Under the pieces are notes generated by a model. That model was not told where the DNA came from. It was given only the letters and a program-made list of their open reading frames with translations, and made no database searches. From assembly GCA_020686985.1 (NCBI GenBank), contig JAJEPU010000027.1, positions 1 through 45,231 of the forward strand: 45,231 nt of DNA. The letters are read 5' to 3'. Below, one piece after another: positions 25,493-33,759 of the stretch. The position numbers and the translations under genes were made by a program. The stretch is from Brotaphodocola catenula (GTDB taxonomy: Bacteria > Bacillota > Clostridia > Lachnospirales > Lachnospiraceae). Each line of letters starts with the position of its first letter. Within the stretch, counting starts at the first letter, position 1.

Positions 25493-26728
25493 TTAACCAA
25501 TCATTCCTGTCGGCATAACCAAATCCACTTTTCGCTCTGTCGGCATCTTGCTTTTCTGAAAAAGTACCCCATTTTTAATCGCATCTTTCCCGAATCGGAA
25601 TCGAATCTGCTCAATCGCTGCGTCCAGCCGTTCCTGGCGATCCAGTGATTTCACGTCGGTGAATAGGTCGTATTGTATCGGACAATCCTCTTCAAACAGG
25701 TTGATTGCCCGAACCGTCACTGAACGAATCGGATGCTCCCACTGATAGTTCTTTGCAAACAGTGCAAATGCGGTTTTCGCCAGATAGGTAGGGCTTTGTG
25801 TCGGAATACCAATCCGGCACTGCCACTCTTTCGTGTAAAGCTCGTTGTTGCGGATGGAAATCGCTATTCCGCCAGCTTTCTTTTTATGTGCTCGCAGCTT
25901 GGTTCCGATCTCCTGCACCAGTTCCAGCATGACACACCAGACTTCGGCGTTATTCTCCAAATCCTGCATGGTCGTTATTCCGTGCCCAATGCTCTTTACT
26001 GGGGAGACATAATCGGAACGCATAACCGGCGAATCATCCAGTCCATTGGCATATTTCTTAATCGCCAGTCCATTCTTTCCAAGGCGGCACTTCAAGAAAT
26101 CATCCGATGTTGCAGCAAGCTCTCCAATGGTATGAATCCCATAACCGGACAGAACCTTCTCGGTCGCTCTGCCGACTCCAAGCAAGTCAGAGGCGGGAAG
26201 ACACCAAATCTTCTCCTGGAACGAATCTGCTTCGATGCAGGTAATCGCATCCGGCTTTTTCATATCCGACCCAAGCTTGGCAAAAATCTTATTGAAGCTC
26301 ACTCCTGCGGAAATCGTAAGTCCCAATTCAAACTTAACCGTTCTGCGAATCTCATCTGCGATTTCAAATCCGGTTCCCATGCAGCCGCTTCCGGTCACAT
26401 CCAGCCAGCATTCGTCCATCCCATACGGCTCGATCTGATCGGTATAGCGACCGTATATCCCACGAGCCAGCTTTGAAAACTTCATATATTGCTCATAGTG
26501 CGGCTCCACGATCACAAGATCCTGGCACTTCTGCTTTGCTTGCCAGATTGCCTCTCCCGTGGAAACGCCAAACGCCTTTGCTGCATAGTTCTTCGCAAGT
26601 ACGATGCCATGCCGTTCCTCCACAGAACCGCACACTGCCACCGGCTTGTTCTTCAGTTCCGGGTTCAGCATACACTCGACAGAGGCATAGAAGTTATTCA
26701 TATCACAATGAAGAATCACCCTTTGCAT
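25493..26728 (-). CDS. Y-family DNA polymerase (DinB/UmuC type)
   Basis: The 411-residue translesion polymerase has catalytic acidic residues Asp9 (HCDMNNFYASVE) and Asp105-Glu106 (YGMDECWLDV). A palm/fingers region with GEAIWQAKQ, a thumb with helix-hairpin-helix (LLGVGRATEKVLSGYGIHTIGEL) and a little-finger domain follow. QYDLF at 352-356 matches the sliding-clamp binding motif. It is first in a leftward operon (polymerase, 86-residue protein, ImmA, zinc ribbon). It is preceded by a perfect-consensus promoter overlapped by TTCGTG operators, so an XRE repressor probably keeps it silent until damage or another trigger. Confidence 0.93.
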   Translation of the reverse strand: MQRVILHCDMNNFYASVECMLNPELKNKPVAVCGSVEERHGIVLAKNYAAKAFGVSTGEAIWQAKQKCQDLVIVEPHYEQYMKFSKLARGIYGRYTDQIEPYGMDECWLDVTGSGCMGTGFEIADEIRRTVKFELGLTISAGVSFNKIFAKLGSDMKKPDAITCIEADSFQEKIWCLPASDLLGVGRATEKVLSGYGIHTIGELAATSDDFLKCRLGKNGLAIKKYANGLDDSPVMRSDYVSPVKSIGHGITTMQDLENNAEVWCVMLELVQEIGTKLRAHKKKAGGIAISIRNNELYTKEWQCRIGIPTQSPTYLAKTAFALFAKNYQWEHPIRSVTVRAINLFEEDCPIQYDLFTDVKSLDRQERLDAAIEQIRFRFGKDAIKNGVLFQKSKMPTERKVDLVMPTGMIG

Positions 26729-26746
26729 CCCGTATTCCTCCTCTCC

Positions 26747-26764
26747 GTTCGTGAAAGCACGAAC
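26747..26764. promoter_or_regulatory. XRE operator O1
   Basis: GTTCGTGAAAGCACGAAC is a perfect 7-base dyad with a 4-base spacer, immediately upstream of the polymerase RBS. A further half site TCACGAAC lies at 26771-26778. Confidence 0.65.
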
Positions 26765-26781
26765 AACTTTTCACGAACGCA

Positions 26782-26810
26782 TTGACACACAGCATTTCTT
26801 GTGATACTAT
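26782..26810 (+). promoter_or_regulatory. Promoter for the XRE-ImmA pair
   Basis: Perfect TTGACA (26782-26787) and TACTAT (26805-26810) have a 17-base spacer; an alternative TATAAT lies at 26808-26813. Transcription would start near 26817 and run through the opposing polymerase promoter before reaching xre at 26930. Confidence 0.7.
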
Positions 26811-26814
26811 AATT

Positions 26815-26834
26815 ACACGAATTGTATTTCGTGT
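26815..26834. promoter_or_regulatory. XRE operator O2 between opposing promoters
   Basis: ACACGAA (26815-26821) and TTCGTGT (26828-26834) form a perfect 7-base dyad with a 6-base spacer. It lies between the two -10 boxes, at the start points of both transcripts, so one bound protein would block both. Half sites TTCGTGT recur at 26864-26870, over the polymerase -35 box, and at 26894-26900. Confidence 0.7.
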
Positions 26835-26844
26835 TTCCATCGTC

Positions 26845-26873
26845 ATTATAGCAAGCACAGTTTTTCGTGTCAA
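26845..26873 (-). promoter_or_regulatory. Consensus promoter for the Y-polymerase operon
   Basis: On the minus strand TTGACA (26873-26868) and TATAAT (26850-26845) are separated by exactly 17 bases, a full sigma-A consensus. Such a strong promoter in front of an error-prone polymerase must be repressed, which fits the TTCGTGT site overlapping its -35. Confidence 0.85.
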
Positions 26874-26929
26874 TAGATTTTTATGAAAAAGTGTTCGTGT
26901 TCGTAATCAAAAAAGAAAGAGGTATTCCT

Positions 26930-27346
26930 ATGGTCTTCAAAGAAAGGTTGAAAGAAAAAAGAACAGAAGCCAATTTAACTCAGGTAGAACTTGCAGAGAA
27001 GGCCGGTGTAACCGCCCGCACAATTCAGAATTATGAGCTTGGCAGCCGTAAACCATCCAATATGGTTACGATCCAGAAGATCGCGGATGCGCTGAATACT
27101 ACTACTGAGTATTTGCTGGGAAGCAGCGGCACCTATGTTGTAGAAGCCCATGAAAAAGGCGGCGCAAAAGCAGCGAAAGATATTGAAGAACTGGTCAGCG
27201 AAGTGACCGGTATGTTCGCTGGCGGCGAATTAAGCGAGGATGCCATCGAAGGAGCATATAAAGCTCTGACCGATGCCTACTGGATTGCCAAAGAGAACAA
27301 TAAAAAATACGCCCCGAAAACGAGGCGTAAAAAAACCGATCAGTGA
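26930..27346 (+). CDS. XRE-family repressor (ImmR-like)
   Basis: The 138-residue regulator has an N-terminal HTH_3 domain (about 4-62: LKEKRTEANLTQVELAEKAGVTARTIQNYELGSRKPSNMVTIQKIADAL), then EYLLGS. A C-terminal part rich in Glu, Ala and Lys is probably for oligomerisation or recognition by the peptidase. AAGAAAGAGG lies just upstream of ATG 26930. It is followed at 45 bases by an ImmA/IrrE peptidase, the usual repressor-antirepressor pairing. The palindromic TTCGTG sites upstream are the likely operators for itself and the polymerase operon. Confidence 0.88.
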   Translation: MVFKERLKEKRTEANLTQVELAEKAGVTARTIQNYELGSRKPSNMVTIQKIADALNTTTEYLLGSSGTYVVEAHEKGGAKAAKDIEELVSEVTGMFAGGELSEDAIEGAYKALTDAYWIAKENNKKYAPKTRRKKTDQ

Positions 27347-27391
27347 TATTTATCGTACACACTTTTCGCTATACTGTAAACTGGAGGTGGT

Positions 27392-27904
27392 ATGATGAAT
27401 GCGGAACAGCTTTCACGGGTCGGTGAGAAACTGGTAAAACGCTGCGGTTCCAGAGACCCTTTTGAAATTGCAAGGCAGCTTGGTATCAATGTCATGCTTT
27501 GCGAAAATTTCGGTTCCCTGAAGGGAATGTACCGGGTGATTAAGCGAAATCGCTTTATTTTCCTGAATAACAGTCTGGATGAAAATATGCTGCGCATCGT
27601 GTGCGCACATGAATTAGGGCATGATCAGCTTCACCGGAATATGGCGAAAACCACCCCGATTCATGAGTTCATGCTCTACGATATGAAATCCAAACCGGAA
27701 TATGAAGCGAACATCGTAGCAGCAGAGATTCTGATGGACAGCGATGAAGTCCTTCGTTACATCTATGAGTATGGATACACAGCCGAGCAGATCGCCAGTG
27801 CGATGTCCACCGACATCAATCTGGTTGCGCTGAAGGTAGCGCACCTGGCTACACTTGGCTATAATCTGCACGCGCTGGAACACAAGAGCAACTTTTTGAA
27901 ATAA
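27392..27904 (+). CDS. ImmA/IrrE family metallopeptidase (anti-repressor)
   Basis: The 170-residue zincin has HELGH at residues 73-77 and a downstream Glu in KPEYEANIVAAEILM, which supplies the third zinc ligand. It ends LVALKVAHLATLGYNL, like ImmA. In ICEBs1 and in Deinococcus the equivalent enzymes cleave their XRE partners; here the partner is encoded 45 bases upstream. GGAGGTGG precedes tandem ATG codons at the start. The gene ends in a strong terminator. Confidence 0.9.
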   Translation: MMNAEQLSRVGEKLVKRCGSRDPFEIARQLGINVMLCENFGSLKGMYRVIKRNRFIFLNNSLDENMLRIVCAHELGHDQLHRNMAKTTPIHEFMLYDMKSKPEYEANIVAAEILMDSDEVLRYIYEYGYTAEQIASAMSTDINLVALKVAHLATLGYNLHALEHKSNFLK

Positions 27905-27913
27905 CGTACCTTT

Positions 27914-27941
27914 GAGGAGTCTGGACTGGCTCCTCTTTTTT
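27914..27941 (+). terminator. Terminator after the XRE-ImmA unit
   Basis: GAGGAG (27914-27919) pairs with CTCCTC (27930-27935), followed by six T. It closes the rightward unit. Confidence 0.85.
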
Positions 27942-27943
27942 GT

Positions 27944-27974
27944 TGCACAAATTGTGCAGGCGGTGCTTGCACAA
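27944..27974. repeat. TGCACAA/TTGTGCA repeats
   Basis: TGCACAA (27944-27950), its perfect complement TTGTGCA (27952-27958) and a third TGCACAA (27968-27974) lie within 31 bases. It could be an operator or a small hairpin. It is in the 155-base gap between convergent genes, which otherwise shows nothing. Confidence 0.45.
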
Positions 27975-28059
27975 TTATCAACCTAACATCTGCATTCCAT
28001 ACAATCTCGATATTGTCCTCCTGTTGTTCTGCATTATGCTTTCTCCGTGCATTTTCGTA

Positions 28060-29049
28060 TTATTTATTCTGCCATCTGACTTCGCCCTTGGACAGAAGCG
28101 GATAACAGATCAGCTGATCTGAATCCAGATTTTCCGCATGCATGTCAACCGCTGTGATCTGATGATTATCATAAGTCGTATAATAATAAATACCTTTTGC
28201 TGTATTACAACAGGACGTGTATATCGTGATCTCATATTTGCCTTCTGTCACCTCACAGCATCCACGCTGCTGATCTACGGATCCTAAGATATGGAAGAAC
28301 TGGCTTACACTCTCATCCTCTTCTTCACCGGAGATCGAATTTAATTTTGTAAAGGCAACTTTCACAAATCTTGACTGGCTGGAAAGATCTCCAGGTATTC
28401 CCATTCCACCCATTCCTCTGCTATATGCATCAAGCTGTAATACTCCTGCAAAAGTACTCTCCGGCTGTTTTCTGGATACTCCGGCATAATTATTCAGTGC
28501 AAACATCTGACTCGGGAATGGTGGATTATTGGTAAGCACTCCTACCGGATTATCATATACATGCAGCCCATCTTTCATAGACTCAACAACGATACAGGAG
28601 TCTTTGTCTGCAATGATCCAGTGAAGCTGTGCTGTCGGCAGCTGTTCACTGAATGCTGTGCCTGTCAGTCTCATTGCTGCCAGCTTCTCTCTCGCCTCTG
28701 CTACAGTAGCACACTGTGTAAGGATCCATGGGATGAACTCGAACTGTGCCACCTGGCTGACTTCTGTTTCATCTTCCGGCAAAGCTTCTTCATATGCCGC
28801 ATTGCCGACAAAATTAAGACCTGCCATTCCAAGGCCTTTTTCATTAACAGCATCATAATAAAGCGGATAACCTCCTGCAACAAATGCCATTCCGATCAAA
28901 GCATAATGGCTTTTTATCTTCCCGGCAAACCGGAAATCAAATTCGTAATTTCTTGGCGTTATCGTGATCTGTTCCCCATAGGAAAATTCATAATCAAGCG
29001 TTCTGCCCATATAAAAATCTTTTGTTTTGTAAGTTGCTGCTGTACACAT
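28060..29049 (-). CDS. bsh: Bile salt hydrolase / choloylglycine hydrolase
   Basis: The 329-residue Ntn-hydrolase splits the amide bond of glycine- or taurine-conjugated bile acids. Starting at ATG 29049 puts the catalytic nucleophile at Cys2 (MCTAATY), exposed after Met removal. Arg16 and Asp19 (GRTLDYE), Asn79 (GLGMAGLNF), the Asn of VLTNNPPF and the Arg of SQSRFVKVAF complete the known active site. A reading from 29058 (GTG) would bury Cys2 and is rejected. AGAGGTG lies upstream. The gene begins 22 bases after the 3' end of a cardiolipin synthase remnant, so it may once have belonged to that operon. Penicillin V acylases are close relatives. Confidence 0.9.
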   Translation of the reverse strand: MCTAATYKTKDFYMGRTLDYEFSYGEQITITPRNYEFDFRFAGKIKSHYALIGMAFVAGGYPLYYDAVNEKGLGMAGLNFVGNAAYEEALPEDETEVSQVAQFEFIPWILTQCATVAEAREKLAAMRLTGTAFSEQLPTAQLHWIIADKDSCIVVESMKDGLHVYDNPVGVLTNNPPFPSQMFALNNYAGVSRKQPESTFAGVLQLDAYSRGMGGMGIPGDLSSQSRFVKVAFTKLNSISGEEEDESVSQFFHILGSVDQQRGCCEVTEGKYEITIYTSCCNTAKGIYYYTTYDNHQITAVDMHAENLDSDQLICYPLLSKGEVRWQNK

Positions 29050-29070
29050 ATCGAACACCTCTTCTTTCTG

Positions 29071-29166
29071 CTATAATAGTCCTGCAAACAATCTCATAAA
29101 CAACTGTCCGAGCCATAAATATGCACTCCGTCCTGTGCGGTACTTTTCGGTCACTTCCCTGCATTC
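29071..29166 (-). pseudogene. 3' remnant of a second cardiolipin synthase gene
   Basis: Read leftward, the last 31 codons before the TAG at 29073-29071 give ECREVTEKYRTGRSAYLWLG and then QLFMRLFAGLL. Of these 31 residues, 27 are identical to the end of the intact synthase at 33760-35319. Upstream of the Glu-Cys the homology stops abruptly. The DNA differs from the intact copy at many third positions, so this is an old paralogue remnant, not a recent duplication. Confidence 0.8.
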
Positions 29167-29285
29167 ATTCGAGGATTTTTCTTTACACAATAACTCCATA
29201 TAATTACCGGAATCAGACAAAGCCGAAAAAAGAAAGAAGATTAGGAACCGTAATAATTCTATTCAAATTTTCTTCCTTATTCACT

Positions 29286-30350
29286 TCACTCTGCATGTAC
29301 GGTCACCTCACTTTCCTTTTTTTTAGGCATAAACCAATAAAATATAACACAAAATGCTAAAGCAAACACAACACCAAAAACATTTTGACTCACTCTAAGA
29401 CTAACCGCTCCTTGTAGTCCATATGTCTCTGCAGCAATGGCTAAAGCACCAAATGTGTTAAATACTGCCTGCCAGCCATATTGTGCTGAAAATCCTACAC
29501 CGATTCCACCAAGAATTCCTATATATGCATAGATTGACGAAGGAAGCAGAAAATATAATACTGTAAAACATATAACACCTGCAATATTTCCGACAATCCT
29601 TTTACGGACTCTGTAGTGCATATCTTCCATAGACGGCAAAATCACGGACATGGCCGCAATACCAGCCCACATTGCACGTGGCATATTACAAAGTTCTGCA
29701 ATGCAAAGGACAATCGGTACGCATAAAATCTGACATATCTGCCATTTTGTTCTGGAAGAAGTGATATCAAATTCTTGTATCAGATCTTTCAGATTTCTTT
29801 TATAAGTTCTGTTTTTATGATTTCGATAAAATACGAAGCAGGTAAGTGCTGCACCTAAAGCCAGTCCGACTAATCGCATCTGATAGCTTTTTCCCGTAAC
29901 ATCATAACCATATAGCAGCAGATACCCAAGAACCAATGTAGATTGATTAAACATGGATGGATTATGGCATCCGAACAGAATCAACACAGCCAGTGCCGCA
30001 ATATTTAACAGCATTCCCAATACCGGTGAAAACTGATTTGCTAAATGCGGACATACAGTCATAATTACAAAGAACAAAGCCAAAAGCATCGTAGATTGTC
30101 CGGTGTGAATCCCCAGATCCGCATTCCTAAACACCATGAGACATAATAAGACTACTACACCTACAATGCTGTTCTCATTTCCAAATAGGATGCTGAAAAT
30201 ACTAACAAAGAAAAAACAAAATGCCATTGTAGCAGCTATCTTCACCAGATATACCCACATATGATATAGTTTTTCTTTTAGTGTTTCACTCTTTTTCAAC
30301 AGGTTTTTAGAACCTGCCTGATTTAACTGCAACTCCTGATAAAATGTCAT
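29286..30350 (-). CDS. FUSC family membrane protein
   Basis: This 354-residue protein has about ten hydrophobic segments in two halves split by a basic cytoplasmic loop (about 175-200, YRNHKNRTYKRNLKDLI). The second half has MPRAMWAGIAAMSVILPSMEDMHYRVRKRIVGNIAGV, the conserved turn of the FUSC/aromatic acid exporter group. Such proteins export aromatic acids or fusaric acid-like compounds, or are uncharacterised. It is 33 bases after the kinase gene, the last of a PLD-regulator-kinase-FUSC unit, so its expression is likely under that two-component system. Confidence 0.75.
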   Translation of the reverse strand: MTFYQELQLNQAGSKNLLKKSETLKEKLYHMWVYLVKIAATMAFCFFFVSIFSILFGNENSIVGVVVLLCLMVFRNADLGIHTGQSTMLLALFFVIMTVCPHLANQFSPVLGMLLNIAALAVLILFGCHNPSMFNQSTLVLGYLLLYGYDVTGKSYQMRLVGLALGAALTCFVFYRNHKNRTYKRNLKDLIQEFDITSSRTKWQICQILCVPIVLCIAELCNMPRAMWAGIAAMSVILPSMEDMHYRVRKRIVGNIAGVICFTVLYFLLPSSIYAYIGILGGIGVGFSAQYGWQAVFNTFGALAIAAETYGLQGAVSLRVSQNVFGVVFALAFCVIFYWFMPKKKESEVTVHAE

Positions 30351-30383
30351 ATAAATCCTCCCATCTTCTAATTTATCTTAAAA

Positions 30384-31427
30384 CTAGATAATCTCATCTT
30401 TCTGCTTTGGCAGCTCTATAACAAATCTGCATCCACCATATTCACGGTTTTCTGCTTTGATTGTTCCTCCGGCACTATCTACAATCCGTTTTACAAGTGC
30501 AAGACCTAGGCCATTTCCTTCTGCTTTATGAGATCCATCTACCTGATAGAACTTGTCAAATATTCTGGATTTTACATCATCCTCTATTCCTGGTCCTTCA
30601 TCTTCCAGAATGAACTTAACAGAATCCTGTTCTTGTTTCAGAAACATCGTAATTGTCCCCTTTGAAGGGCTGAACTTAATCGCATTATCTAAAAGATTTA
30701 TCCAGATATGCATAAAAAGTCCTTCATTCGCAGTATATTTAACTTCCTCCAATTCTACCTGAAAACCAATTTCTTTTTCTGTCCATTTTGTTTCCAATGA
30801 AAGAACTGCCTGGCGGATCTGTTCATCCAGACGATATTCTGTTTTTTTCATTGGTATATTCTGATTCTCTAACTTGGATAACAGCAAAATATTACCAACC
30901 AATCCGGAAAGTCTTTGGGTGTTAAATAAGATTTTTTCTACATATTCCTCTTGATCCGGAGACAGTTCTTCTCCCTGAAGCAGCATTGTATATCCTTCAA
31001 TGGCATTAATCGGGGTCTTAAACTCATGAGAAACATCAGATACAAAATCCATCTGCAGCACCTCTGTTGCACGAAGTTCTTTTGTCATAACGTTAAAACT
31101 TTGATAAGATTCTCCAACTTCTGCTATACGGCTATTCGTTTCCAAATGCTGTTCAAAATCTCCCCGAGAAACTTCCTTCATTGCTTTACTAAGTCTTGTA
31201 ATTGGTTCCAGTAACTTTGCATTAATAAAGGAAGTGATCAGCCCTGCAATCAATGTATTGAAAATCAAAAGCCAGCCAAGCACAGGTATGCTGCCCGGCA
31301 GATTAAAAAAATGATTCAAAAAAGCAAATAATAAAGCAGATATGACTGTTGAAAATACAAGTGCCAGCCAGATTGCACCAGTCAGACAGGATCGGATCCG
31401 CAATCCTTTTTCTTTCTTTTGTTCCAT
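30384..31427 (-). CDS. Sensor histidine kinase
   Basis: The 347-residue kinase has two N-terminal transmembrane helices (about 11-33 and 40-62) with almost no external loop, so it probably senses within the membrane or through a partner. HAMP at about 65-118 is followed by HisKA (MDFVSDVSHEFKTPINAIEGY, His near 136). HATPase_c has IWINLLDNAIKFS, LEDEGPGIEDD and GNGLGLALVKRIV. The ATG overlaps the regulator stop (TAATG), so the pair is translationally coupled. This intramembrane-sensing layout is common for envelope-stress kinases. Confidence 0.9.
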   Translation of the reverse strand: MEQKKEKGLRIRSCLTGAIWLALVFSTVISALLFAFLNHFFNLPGSIPVLGWLLIFNTLIAGLITSFINAKLLEPITRLSKAMKEVSRGDFEQHLETNSRIAEVGESYQSFNVMTKELRATEVLQMDFVSDVSHEFKTPINAIEGYTMLLQGEELSPDQEEYVEKILFNTQRLSGLVGNILLLSKLENQNIPMKKTEYRLDEQIRQAVLSLETKWTEKEIGFQVELEEVKYTANEGLFMHIWINLLDNAIKFSPSKGTITMFLKQEQDSVKFILEDEGPGIEDDVKSRIFDKFYQVDGSHKAEGNGLGLALVKRIVDSAGGTIKAENREYGGCRFVIELPKQKDEII

Positions 31428-32098
31428 TATTTTTTCACCACCTTGTATCCAATTCCACGCATTGTTACGATTTCAAAATCAGGGTTATCTTTAAAACGCT
31501 CTCTGATTCTTCCTATATGTACCTCTATCGTATGTGGGTCTGCCTCCGTCTCGTATCCCCATACTTCATCCATCAACTGTTGTTTTGTAAATATTCTGCC
31601 TGGCGAAGCTGCAAGCTTATATAAAAGCAGGAATTCTTTTTTAGGCAAAACAAGACTTTCCTTATCAGTTGTAACCGTCATTGCATCATAATCAAACTCT
31701 GTTGAACCGATCACAATTTTGTGTTCATTCAGTATCTGTGCACGGCGAAGCAGTGCTCCGACTCTTAAAACCATTTCATTCACATTTACCGGTTTTACCA
31801 TATAATCGTCACTTCCCGAAAGAAATCCCTGGCGCATATCATCAAAGGAACCTTTCGCAGTGATCATAAGCACTGGTATCTGATATCCTGCTGAGCGAAG
31901 TTCTGACACCAGTTCATAGCCATCCATAACCGGCATCATAATATCAGAAATGATCAGATCAATATATTCCTTAACCAATACTTCTAATGCCTGTGCTCCA
32001 TCCGATGCACTTTTGACTTGATATCCATTCTTCTCAAGCACTTTTTGGAATAGCTGGCTTAATTCTTTATCATCTTCTACAATCAATATTTGAAACAC
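31427..32098 (-). CDS. OmpR-family response regulator
   Basis: The 223-residue regulator starts at GTG 32098, set by AAGGAGG about 10 bases upstream. The longest reading (32137) runs into the preceding gene. Its receiver has the phospho-acceptor Asp in DLIISDIMMPVMDG and Lys in DDYMVKPVN. The winged-helix DNA-binding domain has LPKKEFLLLYKLAASPGRIFTKQQLMDEVWG and DPHTIEVHIGRIRERF, ending TMRGIGYKVVKK. It is paired with the downstream kinase and begins 17 bases after the PLD gene. Confidence 0.9.
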   Translation of the reverse strand: MFQILIVEDDKELSQLFQKVLEKNGYQVKSASDGAQALEVLVKEYIDLIISDIMMPVMDGYELVSELRSAGYQIPVLMITAKGSFDDMRQGFLSGSDDYMVKPVNVNEMVLRVGALLRRAQILNEHKIVIGSTEFDYDAMTVTTDKESLVLPKKEFLLLYKLAASPGRIFTKQQLMDEVWGYETEADPHTIEVHIGRIRERFKDNPDFEIVTMRGIGYKVVKK

Positions 32099-32115
32099 GT
32101 TTTCCTTCCTCCTTA

Positions 32116-33549
32116 TTAAAACAGATACCTTGCCCATCCAAGCAGATGCTGTACCAAAAATATTTTTCTCTGACGTTTCTTTGTTAATTCGATTGGCTCT
32201 ACATGATATGGATCACGATAGGTTCCATCTTCCAATACCTGGCGGGACACTCTTTCATATTCCATCATGCCCTCTTCCAACTGTTTATTAATATCTTTAC
32301 TGCGAATTACAAGCATCAGTTCCGTATCCAGATATGCACTTCTCATGTCCATATTAAAGGAACCGATTACAGACAGATCATCGTCAATCAGAATACTTTT
32401 TCCGTGGTATGAATAACCGCCTTCATATTCCCAGATATTAATTCCTGTACTTAAGATTCTATTTCTGTTTTTCGCATAATCGGCAGCCCCAAATGGATTC
32501 CCATTATTCGCAACTGAATTTGTCATGATAGAAAAATCTGAAACGTTCTCTGCAATCTCCTCCCATGTGTTATACATCATATCATTACAGATAATATATG
32601 GCGTGTGGATCTTCACACGATTTTTTGCATTTTTCATCAATTCTCCTAACTGATACCACACTACTGGTTCTTTGGAACCTGTGTGAATAGGATTTGACAC
32701 TAATGCAATCTTTTCTGTCTCAAAAGTTTCGTCCGTGTAATCGGTATCGCAGATTCTTTCCTTATTCTCTTCAAAATATCTCTGATAGCCGTTCTGCAGC
32801 TCTAAAACTGCGTTCTTTACAGATTTTCTATTTGCCAGTTTTTTATTGTCATGAAAATAATCACTGTCTTCTTGTTCCCATATCGTTTCAAAATACTCTA
32901 ACAACTGGTTAACTGAATTTTCTTTCTCAGGTTCATCGCAAACCACTAACACGTCTCTGTCATAGTTCTTATGTCCCGGAAAATCACCCAGGAAATAATT
33001 GTATGTATTTCTTCCCCCAAGAATATATCTCTTTCCATCTGCAATCAAATATTTATCATGCATTCTACCCATCATTTTCCACGGTTTCAACGGATTGGCC
33101 TTATTATACAGTTTAATTTCAACATTCTCATGGGAAGATAATCCATAGAAATACGGATTTCCTTCCATATCAATCCAGCTCTCCATTCCATCTACTAACA
33201 GACGAATATGTACACCTCTGTCTGCCGCATCATGCAGTGCTCCTAAGATCAATTTTCCACTTTCATCGGATTGAAATGCAAAAGTAGAAAGAATAATTTC
33301 CTTTTTTGCATTCTTGATCAAACGCACTCTTTGTAAAAGCGCTTCTGGATTCTTTTCTATGATTACTGCCCGTTCTGTATTTTCACTGCATTCGTTCCAT
33401 GACCCATTTTTTGTTTCTTTTTTGGTTGTATTGGACACTTCCGGCTGCTTTTTATATGCAACGCAGATTCCGAGCAATTCATAAAAAGCCACACATAAAA
33501 AAATTGCCAGTATAACAAGAAGGATTTTACATATTTTATGCTTTTTCAT
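32116..33549 (-). CDS. Phospholipase D family protein, two HKD motifs
   Basis: The 477-residue protein has an N-terminal membrane anchor (about 9-28, ILLVILAIFLCVAFYELLG) and two HKD motifs: MHDKYLIADGKRYILGGRN and YHGKSILIDDDLSVIGSFNMD. Both keep the His-x-Lys-x4-Asp core, forming a single active site. Such proteins make cardiolipin or transfer phosphatidyl groups. Only one anchor helix is present, so it resembles the ClsC/YmdC-like group more than classical Cls. It is upstream of a regulator-kinase pair and downstream of the cls terminator. Confidence 0.82.
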   Translation of the reverse strand: MKKHKICKILLVILAIFLCVAFYELLGICVAYKKQPEVSNTTKKETKNGSWNECSENTERAVIIEKNPEALLQRVRLIKNAKKEIILSTFAFQSDESGKLILGALHDAADRGVHIRLLVDGMESWIDMEGNPYFYGLSSHENVEIKLYNKANPLKPWKMMGRMHDKYLIADGKRYILGGRNTYNYFLGDFPGHKNYDRDVLVVCDEPEKENSVNQLLEYFETIWEQEDSDYFHDNKKLANRKSVKNAVLELQNGYQRYFEENKERICDTDYTDETFETEKIALVSNPIHTGSKEPVVWYQLGELMKNAKNRVKIHTPYIICNDMMYNTWEEIAENVSDFSIMTNSVANNGNPFGAADYAKNRNRILSTGINIWEYEGGYSYHGKSILIDDDLSVIGSFNMDMRSAYLDTELMLVIRSKDINKQLEEGMMEYERVSRQVLEDGTYRDPYHVEPIELTKKRQRKIFLVQHLLGWARYLF

Positions 33550-33690
33550 TGTACATCACCTGATTCCTTTTTATTTCTTATTCTTATTCATTAGCAATAC
33601 AATACAATGGAAAACTCAATTTAACCTCAACAAGGTTTGTTTTTTCATCCATGCAAAATCTTCTTTGTACAACAGACTGTTAGATATAGC

Positions 33691-33750
33691 AAAAACGGCC
33701 TTTCAAAAACAGTTAACTTCTAAATCAACTGTTTTTTGAAAGGTCGTTTC
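33691..33750 (-). terminator. Terminator after cls
   Basis: A long stem of about 20 pairs joins the ACGGCCTTTC side (33695 onward) to GAAAGGTCGT (33738-33747) across a 12-base loop. TTTTTG follows on the minus strand. It separates the alarmone synthetase-cls unit from the PLD-regulator-kinase-FUSC unit. Confidence 0.85.
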
Positions 33751-33759
33751 ATCAGATTC

